From the NCBI GenBank assembly GCA_039111635.1, contig JBCAQO010000003.1, forward strand, positions 3,100,001-3,164,000: a stretch of 64,000 bases of DNA. The letters run 5' to 3'. Source of the stretch: Heterobasidion occidentale. Its lineage: Eukaryota; Basidiomycota; Agaricomycetes; Russulales; Bondarzewiaceae. The stretch's first letter is position 1, and every line of letters begins with the position of its first letter. This document shows, piece by piece, positions 10,793-22,908 of this stretch. The position numbers and the translations under genes are program-made. The notes beneath the pieces are model-generated. The model had not been told where the DNA came from. It was given only the letters and a program-made list of their open reading frames with translations, and ran no database searches.

Positions 10793-13030
10793 ATGAGCCA
10801 CTCCCTTGACTCCCTTGGCACTCTCATCATGCCTACCAATCTCTTCCTCTCTCTCCTCTCCATCGTCGGGCTCTCACAGTTCTTCAAGATCCTCCGCAGA
10901 CGTGCGCACACCACGCAGCTTTCCGGCCCCTCTTCGCCGAGCTGGCTCTTCGGTGTTGGCCACATCCTACAAGCCGCGTCCGATGCTGCATCCATGTATG
11001 AAGGCTGGTCGCGCGCTTACGGATATGTGTATGCGTTGCCAGCCGCATTCGGCACGCGCAGAATTATCCTCATGGATCACAAAGCGATTGCACACTTCTG
11101 CGCGCGAGACACATACGGGTACGGCCAAATGAAACAGCTGAAGGTTGCGGTCCAGGCTCTGGTGAGTGCGCGTCTCTCTCTCTCTCTCTTCTTTCATGCG
11201 ACCGATTTTACGTCCACCGTGGTTGCCCCTTGTAGCTTGGAAATGAAATCCTGACGGCCGAAGGGGAGTCCCACAAACGCCAGCGCAAGACCTCCACTCC
11301 TGCGTCCAGCAATGTCTCCATCCGGCAGCTCACCCCCATTTTCTTCGATTCTGGGTACAAGGTTGATACGGCCCTTTTTCATATTGAGTGGTACACTGAC
11401 CCCGGGTTCTGATATAGGTCAAGGCTGCTTGGGATGCGTTGATTGAAGCAGGGACGACGGATGAGAGCTTGATCGAGGTTCAGACCTGGTACCTCCTTTC
11501 GACTGCCTCTTCGACGAAATTATCTCACACTCTTATGCGATAGGATGAACAACGTCTCGTAAGCGACACCGTTGTTGCTCTCCTCTTGTATGACTTGACC
11601 GGATGCGCGCAGGCTCGACAGCATTGGCCTCGCCGGCTTTGCTCACGACTTCAACACGCTGCGGGGCGAGAAGTCGGCTGTCGCGACATTACTAGATGCC
11701 CTCAGCAATAGCGTACCTTCCACGCTGCAGGGGATGATATTCGTTCTTGCCCCGGTGGTGCCATGGCTCATGAAGCTCCCGACGTACCGCAGGCGCATGA
11801 TTCGCAAGCTGAACCAGCGTATGGGCGAGATTGTAGATGTCATGCTCGAGCGCTCGCGCAAGGTAGGGGGAGAGAACGATCTGGAGAGGTCGGTCATAGG
11901 GCTCTTGTGTGCGTCACTATTTTTCAAGCAGCAAGCAGAAGAGCTGAGGGATGCCATGGACAGTAAAAGCGGAGAAAAATGAGGAGGTGATCTCTCAGGA
12001 CGAGGTCATGGCACAGGTGCGTTGGTTGTATCGTTCACGGCACGTTGACATATTGTCACTTGTAGATGAAAGGCACGATTATGGCAGGATATGAGACAAC
12101 CTCCAGTAAGTCTCATTCCCCTCTCTCCACTTGTCGAACGTCCTCTGACTATATTTTCTCTCCAGTCAGTCTCACCGTACGCCATTCTGCTTGCTTTTCC
12201 CCTATCGTAACGCACAGCACTGACTGAATTCAATGCGAAATGCTTCAGTGGGCATTGATTGAGTTGTCGAAGAACCAAGAAATTCAGACCAAGCTCCGGG
12301 ATGAGTTGGCCCAATTCGGCGCAGTCGACCCCACGTGGGATCAGTTGACGAACAGCTTCCCGTACCTTGACGCAGTCGTACAAGAGACGCTACGGACCCA
12401 CCCACCGGTATTGGAGGCTACCCGCCTTGTACGAATCATCACATAGACTGCTCGTCCGTTCTTCACACCTGACTGATAGCCCCTGCGACAGGCGATGGAA
12501 GACGACGTGGTGCCCCTGGGCACGCCCACACGCGCAGCAGACGGCTCGACTGTAGATCGCATCGCGATTGCGCGCGGAATGCTCGTCACCGTGCCGATCG
12601 CTGCAATCCAACTCTCAGAAGATGTTTGGGGACCGGACGCCAAGACGTTCAGGCCTGAGAGGTGGCTCACCGATGACAGGTCCGACGCGGCGCACGCGCG
12701 CGAGTAGTCGGTGCACCGTTCTCTGCTCGCGTTCTTCGATGGCCCTAGGAAGTGCCTCGGGAAGGCCTTCGCGCTCGCTGAGTTCAAGGTACGTGCGAGC
12801 GTGCGAGGAGCGGCCGATCCGCACGTACTGAACGACCCCTCTTGTTTTGGTTGTTTTTGGCCTGTGGCCGGTATCAGGCGGTGCTGTTCGTGCTGGTGCG
12901 CAACTTCGCGTTCGAGCTCCGTGACGGGCCCGATACGAAGATTAAGACGAAGGTGGCGATCTTGCCGCGCCCTGCAATCGAAGGGGAGGAAGGGACGCAA
13001 GTGCCGCTGCGTGTCAGAAGGCTTGCCTGA
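10793..13030 (+). pseudogene. Cytochrome P450 monooxygenase, copy 2, with in-frame amber codon
   Basis: Complete P450 layout: N-terminal anchor, proline-rich hinge, C-helix region with ESHKRQRK, I-helix AGYETTS (about 12090), K-helix ETLR (about 12387), PERW (about 12655) and the heme loop FFDGPRKCLG (about 12735-12765). It then runs to a TGA at 13028-13030. Introns match copy 1. The exon carrying PERW reads into TAG at 12705-12707, eight codons before the heme loop. Both sides are in the same frame, and the only GT...AG pair that would remove it spans about 28 nt, too short for an intron. It is therefore either a young pseudogene (truncated before the heme ligand and inactive), a stop that is suppressed, or a sequencing error. 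A frame-preserving splice variant using other sites is the remaining alternative. Confidence 0.75.
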
Positions 13031-13376
13031 GCAGGAGGACTGGACATTGTTCTATATGATCTTCATCGCGTACACTCTTTTTTTTCTTACACACCAGCTG
13101 TTCTTGACACTAGATGCGTTCAACGCAATATACCCCCTTCCATAACGGCTTAGAAAGTGACCATCGCGTGACGCGCAAAATGTGTAATAATATCAGCAGA
13201 ATAAATACAGCGTCCGATGAGGCAAGTTTCCAAGATCGTAAAGTAACACAGTGCAGGTGATTATAAGTATGGATGCAAATAAAGATGAGGGGAGGACGAC
13301 TTAAGCCCGTTAAGGAGAAACTGAGATAGGTGCATATGCATTCTTCAGGCAGTGTTTGATACCCCGAGTACATCAA
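13031..13376. other. Convergent intergenic spacer
   Basis: 346 nt between the 3' ends of P450 copy 2 (plus) and the laccase (minus). AT-rich, with no coding support; presumably holds both 3' UTRs. Confidence 0.6.
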
Positions 13377-15735
13377 TCAAGGGTTTTGAAGCTTCTTAGG
13401 TAGCGTATTGACCTTGACCTGTGCATTGGCATTATTATAGGCGGGGCAGAGGTTCTTCCAGGCAGCTGTGACATATCATGTCAAGCAAAGAAACAGGAGG
13501 TGTAAACAGGGGAGACAAACCAGGAGTTGGGTTGACGAGAGGCGTGTCTTGGACGTCTTCAGCAAAGACGACAGCAAATCCGCTGAAACGCCGAAAATAT
13601 AATATGTAAGGAATAAATGGATACATATGGGGGACGGCGGGTGAGGACGTACGCGGTAAGATGCCAGTCAATGTGGCAGTGGAGGAACCAAGGGCCTGGA
13701 TTGTCGGTGTAGAAGCGGATGGTCGTCTGGTCGCTGGAAGTCGTGCCAATGTTGACGACATCGCGACGGACGGGATTGGCATAGTTATAGGAACTGTTTC
13801 CGGCACTGCGAACCACAGAGAACGAGTGCTAAGAGAATCTGTCAGCGACCTTCCTCGTACACTGATTATGAAGAGACGTACTCCATGAAGATGGACCGGG
13901 TGCTGCGAAAGGGGAACGACGGGATTAGAGAACGAGGACTTAAGACGGATAGAAAAAGAACACTTACGCCACCACCGATCGCACCTCCCGGAATCACAAG
14001 CTCAACGCTCTTATATGGGGCTAGTTCATAGATGCTGCCTTTGGGGAGCAAGTCTGACGCCTTCTTAGCCCCACTGAGAATTTGCAGTAAAACGGGCACG
14101 CCGGGTGCGACAAATGATGTGCCGTTGACTTCGAACAACCCAGCGTTCTTAAAATATGTGCGATTAGCGTCATAGCAGGCAGACCATGGATTTAATGCGC
14201 ACGAATGTGACGTCGAGGGTGTAGTTAATGTCGGCACCTCCGGGTACGTGTTTTCCAGGCTGTTGAGTGATAAAAGTCAACACAAAGACAGAACGCATCT
14301 ATGTGACCTGTGATACGTACTGCACTGGGGTTCTCTCTAGCCTGTTGATAACGAGCGTTTAACAGGCCTGCTGACAGATTGTTCGAGCGCCACTCACATG
14401 GAGATTAGTCTCGACCATAGGCTGTGTGCTTGCCACCAAAGGCGTCGTAGGATCAACGGTGGGTGCCCCTTTGTAACGGAGAATAGCTGAGTTGCGGCCA
14501 TTATCGAAACCCGGAGGTACCGTGTTGGGCGCTGCGCGAATCCAGTAATTGTCTACTTTCTGGTTTGCATTTACGACGATGGAGTAACGTTGACCTAACA
14601 ACAAATATTCAGTCTTCGAATGATCGAGATGCACATCGGACATAACCAACCCGCGAAGACCTGCACAGAGTCAACGATCAAGGGGTTGACATTGTTGCCA
14701 TCCGCTTCGATGATGGTCATCTTATGTTGATCGATGGAAAACACGAAATTAGAGTCGCAGGAAATAGAGATGAGTCGGAAGCGGTATCTAAGGAATCAGA
14801 GAAGATTTCTAGTCAGCGTTGTGTTGTAAGAATGAGAGCGGTAAATCCGTACCTTTTCCCCTGCGTCACTCCAACAACTGCTAAAGTGGAATTGGGACCT
14901 CCTTGATAGCGGCCCAGGCCATTGATCAAAGTAGAGCTCGGTGAACTGTTGGTCACATGGTCAGACGAAGATTCCATGTGAGTAAAAGGGGGATGCTCAC
15001 GGAGGTCCGGCGGGAGGGTTGGTCGAAACGTAATGATACCAATCTGCAAGAGTAATGACAGTACTCTCTGAGAGGCCACGAGCATCAGCAACAGACAGTG
15101 TCGATGAGGGTGTGGGAAATGCCACGGACCATCATCGACGTCATACAGATACTTATAGGGATCAAGGGGGTCGTAGATGACCAAAGGACCTCTCAGACCG
15201 TCACAGTATTGAGCAGACAGGTGGGAGTGGTACCAATACGTCCCATATTGTTGCGCTGAGTTGAAGTTATAACGGAAGCTGTTACCAGGAATGATTGGGC
15301 ATTGATTAACGAAGGCAGGACCATCGGCCCAGTTGGTGGTGTGCTGGAAGAGGCCATGCCAATGCTGCCATGAAACGAGGACATATCAGCCTGCACGCTG
15401 ATATGTGTAAAGAGAAAGCTACATACGATAGAGGTAGCAACGTCCATGGTGCTATCTGTCAAGTCATCGAAGACATTGATGCTGAATGATTGGCCACGGT
15501 TTGCTTTAATCAAAGGGCCGGGAAACGTGCCGCCTGCGAGGACGGTGCTGTTTACAGGAATGTGAGTGACGGGTGTGGGTCATACAACACAAAAAACGAC
15601 CACTGACTCGCGACTGAAGCCGTCGGGGGATATATTCTTGTTGACGATGTGCAGATCGGCGACAGGGCCAATTGAAGCGAGCACAACGGTGGGCAACAAG
15701 GCCGCTAGAGGAACGATCTGGTAGGGACTTAGCAT
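13377..15735 (-). CDS. lcc: Laccase (secreted multicopper oxidase)
   Basis: Oxidises phenols with reduction of O2 to water and acts outside the cell. The start at 15735 gives a clear signal peptide ([15 protein letters not shown]). All four copper-ligand segments are visible in order: HWHGLFQ (about 15350), [13 protein letters not shown] (about 15210), HPVHLHG (about 13880, interrupted by an intron) and HCHIDWHL (about 13665). After the last motif the sequence reads TAGFAVV, so the T1 axial position is Phe, the arrangement usually associated with high-redox-potential fungal laccases. The C-terminal exon ([13 protein letters not shown]) ends at the TGA at 13379-13377. More than ten short introns; every exon I spliced is open. 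It ends tail to tail with P450 copy 2. A TATA box lies 65 nt upstream. Confidence 0.96.
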
Positions 15736-15799
15736 TGTAGCCAAGAGGTATAGAGAGAACTCGATTGTAGCCTGAAGAAATCCTCCAACGCCTGTGAGG

Positions 15800-15807
15800 T
15801 ATTTATA
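15800..15807 (-). promoter_or_regulatory. TATA box of the laccase
   Basis: TATAAATA on the minus strand, about 65 nt upstream of the laccase ATG, in the position typical for highly expressed basidiomycete genes. Confidence 0.7.
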
Positions 15808-16344
15808 CATGTTCCAGGATATCTGACATGTAACATAGGAAACAAGAGGCACATTCGCGATTCCTAGTGTAGGCTATACTTCCGGGCTGTATGACACAGG
15901 CACAAACGGCGCAAGGACAGATGCCGAGCGCTTAGCTGTTTCAAGTCTTCGAGCTCTTCCATAAAGAGGATAGGAAAGGGGTAGGAGTCACACAGAGAAT
16001 GCTATGTGTGGCGTCCGCTCAGATAAAATGAAGACATACCCCTCGAAATTTGCGAGAAAGTGTGAGAATTAAGTGCCCTCGCGTATAATGAAGGATTGAT
16101 TGGGACTTATTCCGTCCTCCGCGGCGTCAGACTAGTTTGTCGAAGATCCTGAAGCAGAAAGCTTCCACGTCAGTGGTCACCTCCAATGGACAAACTGTCC
16201 ATTATTTCGCCAATTCGGAGATTCACGAGGGCCTTCGATATTGACATGACGCATCTATGATGCGAATCAAAATCATAATTAAAACATATTTTGCTGTAGG
16301 GAAGGGTCCTGATACGCACTCATAACGTCAGGATAGCAACTTGC
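15808..16344. other. Laccase upstream region
   Basis: About 540 nt with no supportable gene. Contains the presumed laccase regulatory region; I did not find a recognised response element that I would defend. Confidence 0.5.
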
Positions 16345-16860
16345 CTAAGGTAGACAGTTTGAGATTGTATGAGTCAATAGCACGGCGACTGTTGCCGATC
16401 CAATACCGATGGCCATAAAGGCTATGTTCCCGGCCAAAACGCTCCATTTCCACTTAGACTCCAATTTGTGCGTGTTTACGTTTAGCGCTTAGCAGGGTGA
16501 CACTCACTGTCAGTACAAGATGAGGAGATGCTGCCTGCTAAGAAAGATCTGTAAGGCCACAAGATCGAGGCCGCAGGACTTTTCACCTTCGTAAGCCGCA
16601 ACACGCATTTGATATGTGCAAGAACGGCGCCTGCTAGAGCAGAACGTTAGAAACAGGCTGGGCACCATACGGCAGTGATGGCAGTGAAAAGGAGACAAAC
16701 GCTGTGGCTGACGCCACCAATATTTTAGCTCCGACGTCGCTGTCGTCCGAATATGGCAAGCGGGCCACGGGCCCCGACTCAACAGCGTTCAAGCCTCTCG
16801 GGTTACCAGCATCTACGACCGCCAATTTGTAGATTCCGAATGGCTATCATACTATCTCAA
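16345..16860 (-). CDS. Possible membrane protein, exons uncertain
   Basis: On the minus strand three hydrophobic stretches occur in open pieces that could be joined by short introns: VGAKILVASATAFVSFSL (about 16700), LDLVALQIFLS (about 16550) and WSVLAGNIAFMAIGIGSATV (about 16400), ending at a TAG at 16347-16345. This suggests a small multi-pass protein, but I could not establish a start, and the upstream exons may extend to about 17450. No family recognised. Confidence 0.3.
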
Positions 16861-17400
16861 TTGAAAGTGTGGGGCTTATGGAGGGATCAAGTTTATTCTA
16901 ATTTTTTGCATCTTCACTCTCATGAATCGATTTCGTCCAAGAACTCCAATTTAACTCTCCGTTATTTCGGATATTGACTTGATACTACATTGGGGAGTAC
17001 TACCACATAAATTTCTCTGAGATCTCGACCACTCAACTTATAAATCGTGTGTGAAGATACAGGGAAAGAGCTTGGTATCAAGGATGATTACAATACGTCA
17101 TAGCACAGAAATTCGCTTTAAAACCGACATATCCACTTAACCGGCCTTTCCGGAATAGAGGGGAAGATACAACACTGTTTCGGGTTTTGTCGGGCTGAAT
17201 CACTGAAACCTCAAGGTTCCACAAGGTCCAGGTTGTGAGAGGTATCATATTGATCGAATGCGCGCTTGATCTGAGGCAATTCATGTTGCGGCGTCCAGCG
17301 ACCGGACCCAGGCGTTCACGAGCGTCAACAAAGCTAAGGACATCCTGGATCCGAGCGCGCAAATGCAGCCCATATAGACTATATCGAGGCGGGGCAGGTA

Positions 17401-17862
17401 TTATAGGAAACACGCGCTTTCTGATTGTATGGAAAGTGAGCGTTCCAATTCCCAAGTTGAGAGCTCAGCAGTCACGGTCGAGGCTCCTGCTGTCGCGGAG
17501 ATATCACTTCGCATCACCTCGCCCGTCCAAGTCCTATCCTTGAGCACCGCAAGATCCCGGCCCTGATTTCGTCTTGGTAATAATGAAATCATGCTGTGGG
17601 ACATCGGAGCGATGTCACGGCCTGTGGCGGCCTGTGTTGAGCCCGCACATCCAAGGCACATGAGCTCGTAGCGGGATTTGCTCTGGAAGTCAAGGAGTAT
17701 AGATGGTTCCTTCGGTTGATACTTTGATGTTGAACGATATTGGATGCTCCAATTCAATGTACCTGTATGGGAGCCGAACAGTTTCTCTTGAATGGAGGCA
17801 TTGAGCTCCTCACTGGGCGGTCTGACATGTCCGCCTGTCCGATTTGTGGCAGAGTGCTACAT
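17401..17862 (-). CDS. Unrecognised open reading frame, fragmentary
   Basis: A minus-strand frame of about 150 codons ends in TAA at 17403-17401 and follows a stop (TAG) near 17862 in the same frame. Its composition is protein-like (PSEELNASIQEKL, YQPKEPSILLDF), but there is no recognisable domain, start codon or upstream exon. It could be part of the membrane-protein gene downstream or a decayed gene. Confidence 0.25.
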
Positions 17863-17976
17863 TGCATCGACCCCTGGAACCTGGGAATTGAGATGCACGT
17901 CGAGTTCGACATGGCAATGATACAAAAACAGGACATTCTACTTCCGTCTAGCTCGAGGTACATACATCATTTATGC

Positions 17977-20900
17977 TCAATCGACACCTGCACCATCACG
18001 GGGTGGCTGGGCATCATCTTCATCTTCTGATGTGTCTTGAGCATCACCTGCGCTCGACGATCCGAAGAAGCGAGACATGATGTTTCGCAAGACACGGGTC
18101 GGCAAAGGCTGGGACAGGATTTGAGTGGGAATGCACTCTGACAAAGAAGAGATGACAACTCACAACAGCTTCTTCTTCTTCTTCTTCTTCCTCATCCCCG
18201 TCCCCGTCCCCCTCTTCCTCTTCCTCGCTCCCATCCGGATCGTGATGACCAACATCAAGATTCTCCCGCTCCTCATTCACGACAAGGTCTTCCCCATCTT
18301 CCATGTCCGCTTCTGGTGGATTATCCACGAACGCCAGTTCCATCTCAGGCATCCCGCCGGGCATCTCATCACCATTGACCCTATCACGCTGCAAAGCGAA
18401 TCCCATGAGAATCTCCTCGAGCATTTCATCAGGCATGCCACCGGCGGCTTGTGCGAACTGAATAAGCCCTCCAGGGAACTGCTGCCGGAGGAAAGGATTC
18501 CCTTCGAAGAGAGCCTAGATCAGAAAGCAGCACACTATGTCAATCAACCGCAGATATCTACATCAGCGAAAGCAAACGTGCCTGTAATTGCTGCCTGAAT
18601 CCTGCATCCGGAATGAGTTGTTCTAGCATACGCTGCTGACGACGTCGGCTCATCGTTCCCGACAAGGCGTCTTCTGCGCCTTGGAAAAAGGCGTCGTCAT
18701 ACTCATTGACCCTCGTCACCGGCGGAACCGGATCGCAAGCCAAGTTGTTGCCGCTAGTAATCAGATCGGGCAAATATGACAGCAGACGCTGTGCCGGAGC
18801 GCCGAGGACCGTGACGTGTCGGGCGACCGAAGTGGGAAAATTCTTCGCCTTGACAAGAACACTAAAGCGCTGATAACCAGGTGCACTCATGCAGGACCCA
18901 GGAAGAGCGCCTTCATTCACGATCTCTTGGACAGTTTGCGCAAACCAGGCACCGACGTCGGCGACCTTCCATAGAGACGCAGATCGTTGGACGTAAACGT
19001 GAGAAAGAAGGTGAAGCAGAGATTCTTCGGTGGAGGAAAATCTGAAACCAGGTCAAATCATAGTTGATGAGTGAGATATGTTGAAAGACGTACAGCCCCT
19101 TCGTGAATATCCTGAATGCGCCCTGACTTCTGATGTCAGATGATAGGACAATTTCCGCCTTGTCTGCTAAGAGAGGGACAATAGAGGGGAAGGCAATTAT
19201 GGCCTGTTTCAGGGCTTCTGTGCTCTCCTGCTGCTGAAACCATCATCAGTCAAGCTTGGAGAACCGCCCGGTCAATGTCCGCACCTGTGATTCATTGCTA
19301 CGAGATCCGGAACGTAGCGCTAATGCCCTTGCATACGCCCAGCCAGGCAGAGCAGTCACACACACTCGCCCGCGAAGGGCATGGTCTTGTCTAGATGTTT
19401 GGGAATTGATGAGATCGTACACATCAAGCAACCATCGACCCTTGCCAGCCTTGACAGCCAGGTGGTCGAGATGCAGTAGCGCGCCGTGAGGGTCTGTCCA
19501 CGGATCTAACGAGTAAAGAAGGCGGCAAAACTCGAAAGCGGTCTGGAATAGCCCTCGCCGTTCAAGATCACTAATGAAGTATCAGAATAAAGCTGAATGG
19601 GTGAAATAACCCCGCCAGTTACATTACTTGTCGGTGAAGAGCCAGAAAAAATGGTCTGTTTTCGACATGGTCGAAATCTAGCCTGTTCGCGCCGCTGGTG
19701 AAGTTGAAGGCTCCGACAAAGGCACGTTCATACGTGAACAAGGCACGGTCAATGAAGTCGGCAGCCTGGCTATATTCTGGAGCAAAAGAGTGGCGTCTGG
19801 TGTCAAATGTCCGAGGACAGACATCATAAAAATATGGTAGTACCTTCGCGATGGCTATACAGCTCCGCAAGCTGCAAAAGATTGTCTGCATGCCACGGCA
19901 CTTGTCGAAGGATACCAAAAAAACCTTCAGGGTCTGACAGGTAAGGCACGGGGATCAGATGGCAGAGCTGATATTAGATATATCAGATTGCTTACCGCCA
20001 GACAGCACGGTTCGCATGAATGTCATTGTCACACCCTTGTACCTCTTGCTGTACTCTACTGTCCACCAACGCTCAGGGACGTCTGACCAGGAATTTCCGT
20101 CCAACTTGTTCTTGAGCTCTTTGTCCGAAAGTGGTCGAATGGTGAGACCCTCACGCAACTTTGCCGGCCACCAGCTAGCTTGAGGGCGCACAAGGTTTGA
20201 GCGCGATGTTGGCTGTCGACGAGTGTTAGACGTTGTTGCTGCTGAAGAATTTCTCGCTGCGTGCATAGCTTTCGCACCAAAGAACTTGCGCATTTCGACA
20301 TCGGGGTCAAGATTAGAAAGGGTCACTGACAGAAGGTCGTTGAACGCCTGGGACGGTTGGCTTGTTGGAGTTGGAGTTGTGGTAGATTTCGAAGACACGC
20401 TTTTGAGATCGGGATATCTGAGTGACGACGAGACACGTTACATGATAGTAACAGGAGATTAAGGGGGGGGAGGACTGACTTGATCGAAAGTTCTTCAAGA
20501 GCTCGATCGATTTCGTCTCGACCATCTTTCCGCTCTTTGGCTTTCTGTTTCTTCAAAGCTTTCCGCTCCTGCTTTGAGGGGCCCTGCGTCGGGGTGGACT
20601 GAGACGGAGATAGCGCAGGTGATGACGTCTGCTTCTCGACGGGCGTTTTGGCAGGTGTGAGGTTCGACGTGCCTTTCTTCTTCTTTTTAGGCTGCAAACC
20701 GTAAATTAGTTGAGCCTTCTCCAGAGAATTGGCATGTGCAGCTCACCTACCTTCTTCGCCTTTGCTTTGTGACCTTCTCCAGAATCTTCGTCTATGTCAT
20801 CTGCGGCCATGAGCTGGGCGAAGATTTAGAAAGAGGAGTTTGATTCGGATCAAGCTGAACATCTTTATGGTGTCGTGAGCGCCGACTTACGGCGACAGAG

Positions 20901-21081
20901 ATGCAGCCGAAACCTTCCTCATGTCGACTCTATAAACCGGGAGACTCACTGCTGCAAATGCACTCTTCGACTGCACGAGGACATCTTCTTCTCCCGATGA
21001 CTCCTCCGCTGCAGTAGAGCCACTCAGGATCATCAGCTCCTCCTGCTCGCGTTGTTGTCGTTTGTTCGCACGCGGGGCCAT
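17977..21081 (-). CDS. rqc1: Ribosome quality control complex subunit 1 (Rqc1/TCF25 family)
   Basis: Component of the complex that marks stalled nascent chains on 60S subunits for degradation. The start at 21081 gives a basic N-terminus (MAPRANKRQQ), an acidic SGEED patch, and SAFAA joined by an intron to LMAADDIDEDSGEGHKAKAKK. A Lys-rich segment (KQERKALKKQKAKERK) follows. The conserved TCF25 core reads LDPDVEMRKFFGAKA, RPQASWWPAKLREGL and RWWTVEYSKRYKGVTMTFM. The helical body continues through ADFIDRALFTYERAF, PFFLALHRQ and LYSLDPWTDPHGALLHLDHLA. The C-terminus is strongly acidic (runs of Glu near 18170-18200) before PLPTRVLRNIMSRFFG and a TGA at 17979-17977. Gene order and family length fit an intact housekeeping orthologue. 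Confidence 0.93.
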
Positions 21082-21412
21082 GGTGATATCCTAGTGTTTC
21101 GTAGACGGGTTCGAGCAGGTTATGTGATGATAGCAGAGAGTTAGGGTTTTCGGGCCCGAGCTAGACCGCGCCGTCCAAAGACAGCTTTGGAGATAATTGA
21201 AACTCCGAAAATGATCCACTTACCGCGTAATAGCGCTTGGGGTTTTCGGTGGAAATATTATATGAAGCTTCAGAAGGTGAGAGATTCAGTAGCAAACCGA
21301 TGACTTTGAATAGATTAGTAGAGGGGACCACAGTGCTGCTTCCATGCGTTGTCCCATTCATACAGATGTAGATTAACAAGTGTACAGACTACATGACCCT
21401 GCTAGAAAGAGT
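21082..21412. other. Spacer between rqc1 and the membrane-protein array
   Basis: About 330 nt. The part above about 21160 shows faint similarity to sequence at 23870-24180, so it may already belong to the ~2.75-kb repeating unit. No gene seen. Confidence 0.4.
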
Positions 21413-22908
21413 TCACACTGCAGATTCAATCGAGTCCCTGTAGTCGTCTCCCTCAAACGCGACTGCCTGCATCTCAGTGTCCAGTTGGATGACACCGATC
21501 TGATGTCGGCTCACCCTATTTTTCGAAACGATGCCAGGACCAGAGGCGAATTCCAAGTGTGTAGTATTGCCGTCAATGTATCCCACGACGCTGCCCCGCG
21601 AGTCCCAGATCGTTTTTTCGAGGCTGACGAGGACGAGAACACCGGTGGGGTAGATTCCCTGTACGCATATTCCTGTGTTTAGTTCGTCCCTAGATACGTT
21701 GATGCGGGCACTCACGGCTAATTGGATAGTAGTGGGCAGAGTGATATTTGCCAAGGCGGTGGGAGAGCCAAAGATCGTGATGGGGATGAAGTAAGTGGAG
21801 AGGGGAATGATCTGCGGGAGAGAATGCCATAATAAATTGTAGCGATTATTTCAGCTACGAAAAGGTGCACTGACCCAAAAGATGCAATAAAGTCCTCCAG
21901 ACCCGATGAGAAGCGCCATGATCTTCTCGGCCCTTGTCCTCGAATTGCCTTGACCGAGATTTTTCTTGATGAACTGTCGATGCCGCCTATAATATATTCG
22001 TATCAAATTCCTCAAATGCAACGTCATTGATAAAATGGATAAATAATGACAGACCATGCTTTGTAGCCAATGAGCGACGTTGTCGCGAGGTTGGTGACAA
22101 GTGATAGGACCCATGATGCGCACTGCAGTATGTTCGCGACCTGCGACAGGTTGAGTTTGCCTGTCACTACGACTTTCAGCTCCACTCCTGTACTCGCCAC
22201 CATAGTTGCTGGAATAGCAGACGCTCGAAATTGATTTTGAAGACCATTACGTCGGACGACTTACCAATAGATCCGAGGAGGGCAAGTAGTGGGCCCACCA
22301 CCATCCTCCTGTTCTCGCTACACAGTGTCTAAGCCCTCCAGACAACGAGCATGTCGCTAAGCATAAACTTGGATACGCGAATTTTGATTATCTTTTAAAC
22401 TTTGCGCACAAGAAGTGAACGCACATTGGTGACTGCGTTGATCGTGTATATGACCGTGGGACCAACGCTCGACAGGATATCCGTCACCGCTGCCTGCCGA
22501 GAATCGAGATTGGGCAACGACTGGTCAATCAGCGCACCTCGGATAACGACCATATCGGAGAAGATGTCGAGTGCTAGATTCATGCTCGCGGATGAGAACA
22601 TGATTATTGTAGCGATCAGCATGACTAGGTTGAATCTAGACTTCAAACCCTTTCGTCTTGAGTGGGCTCTGTTGTGTCAGTTTCTCTGTGTGTAAACAGT
22701 CTGATCACTTACAGAATGATACACGTCACAAAAACAGCTAGAACTGCAAAAATACCTAAAGCAGCTGCGCGCGAGCCCTAGGGTGTTAGAGAAATTTGAA
22801 AGGATACCATTCACCCCAGAACAAGATCTCGCTTAGAAGCTGAACATTGTAGACCAAGATGAAGATGCTGACCTCGTTATAAAACTGTGGAGCGGTTATA
22901 CCAGCCAT
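21413..22908 (-). pseudogene. Seven-helix Agaricomycete membrane protein, array copy 1 (nonsense mutation)
   Basis: The start at 22908 (MAGITAPQFYNEVSIFIL) leads to a first helix, an intron within FWG|SRAAALGIF, then SRFNLVMLIATIIMFSSAS, a tryptophan-rich loop, WVLSLVTNLATTSLIGYKAW, HRQFIKKNLGQGNSRTRAEK, GGLYCIFW and the final helix GIYPTGVLVLVSLEKT, ending in TGA at 21415-21413. This is a common, functionally uncharacterised multi-pass family in Agaricomycetes. In the motif that reads VVWRAWTLCSEN in the two downstream copies, this copy has TAG in place of the second Trp codon (22331-22329), so the protein would be cut about mid-length. All other exons remain open, so the lesion looks recent. 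Confidence 0.75.

Noticed and set aside
17868..17945. Minus-strand HCHVELDVHL, resembling the C-terminal copper motif of laccases, near the real laccase.
   Set aside because: It is followed by an in-frame stop after 15 residues, preceded by a stop, and none of the other copper motifs occur nearby; it lies just past the rqc1 stop. Probably chance.
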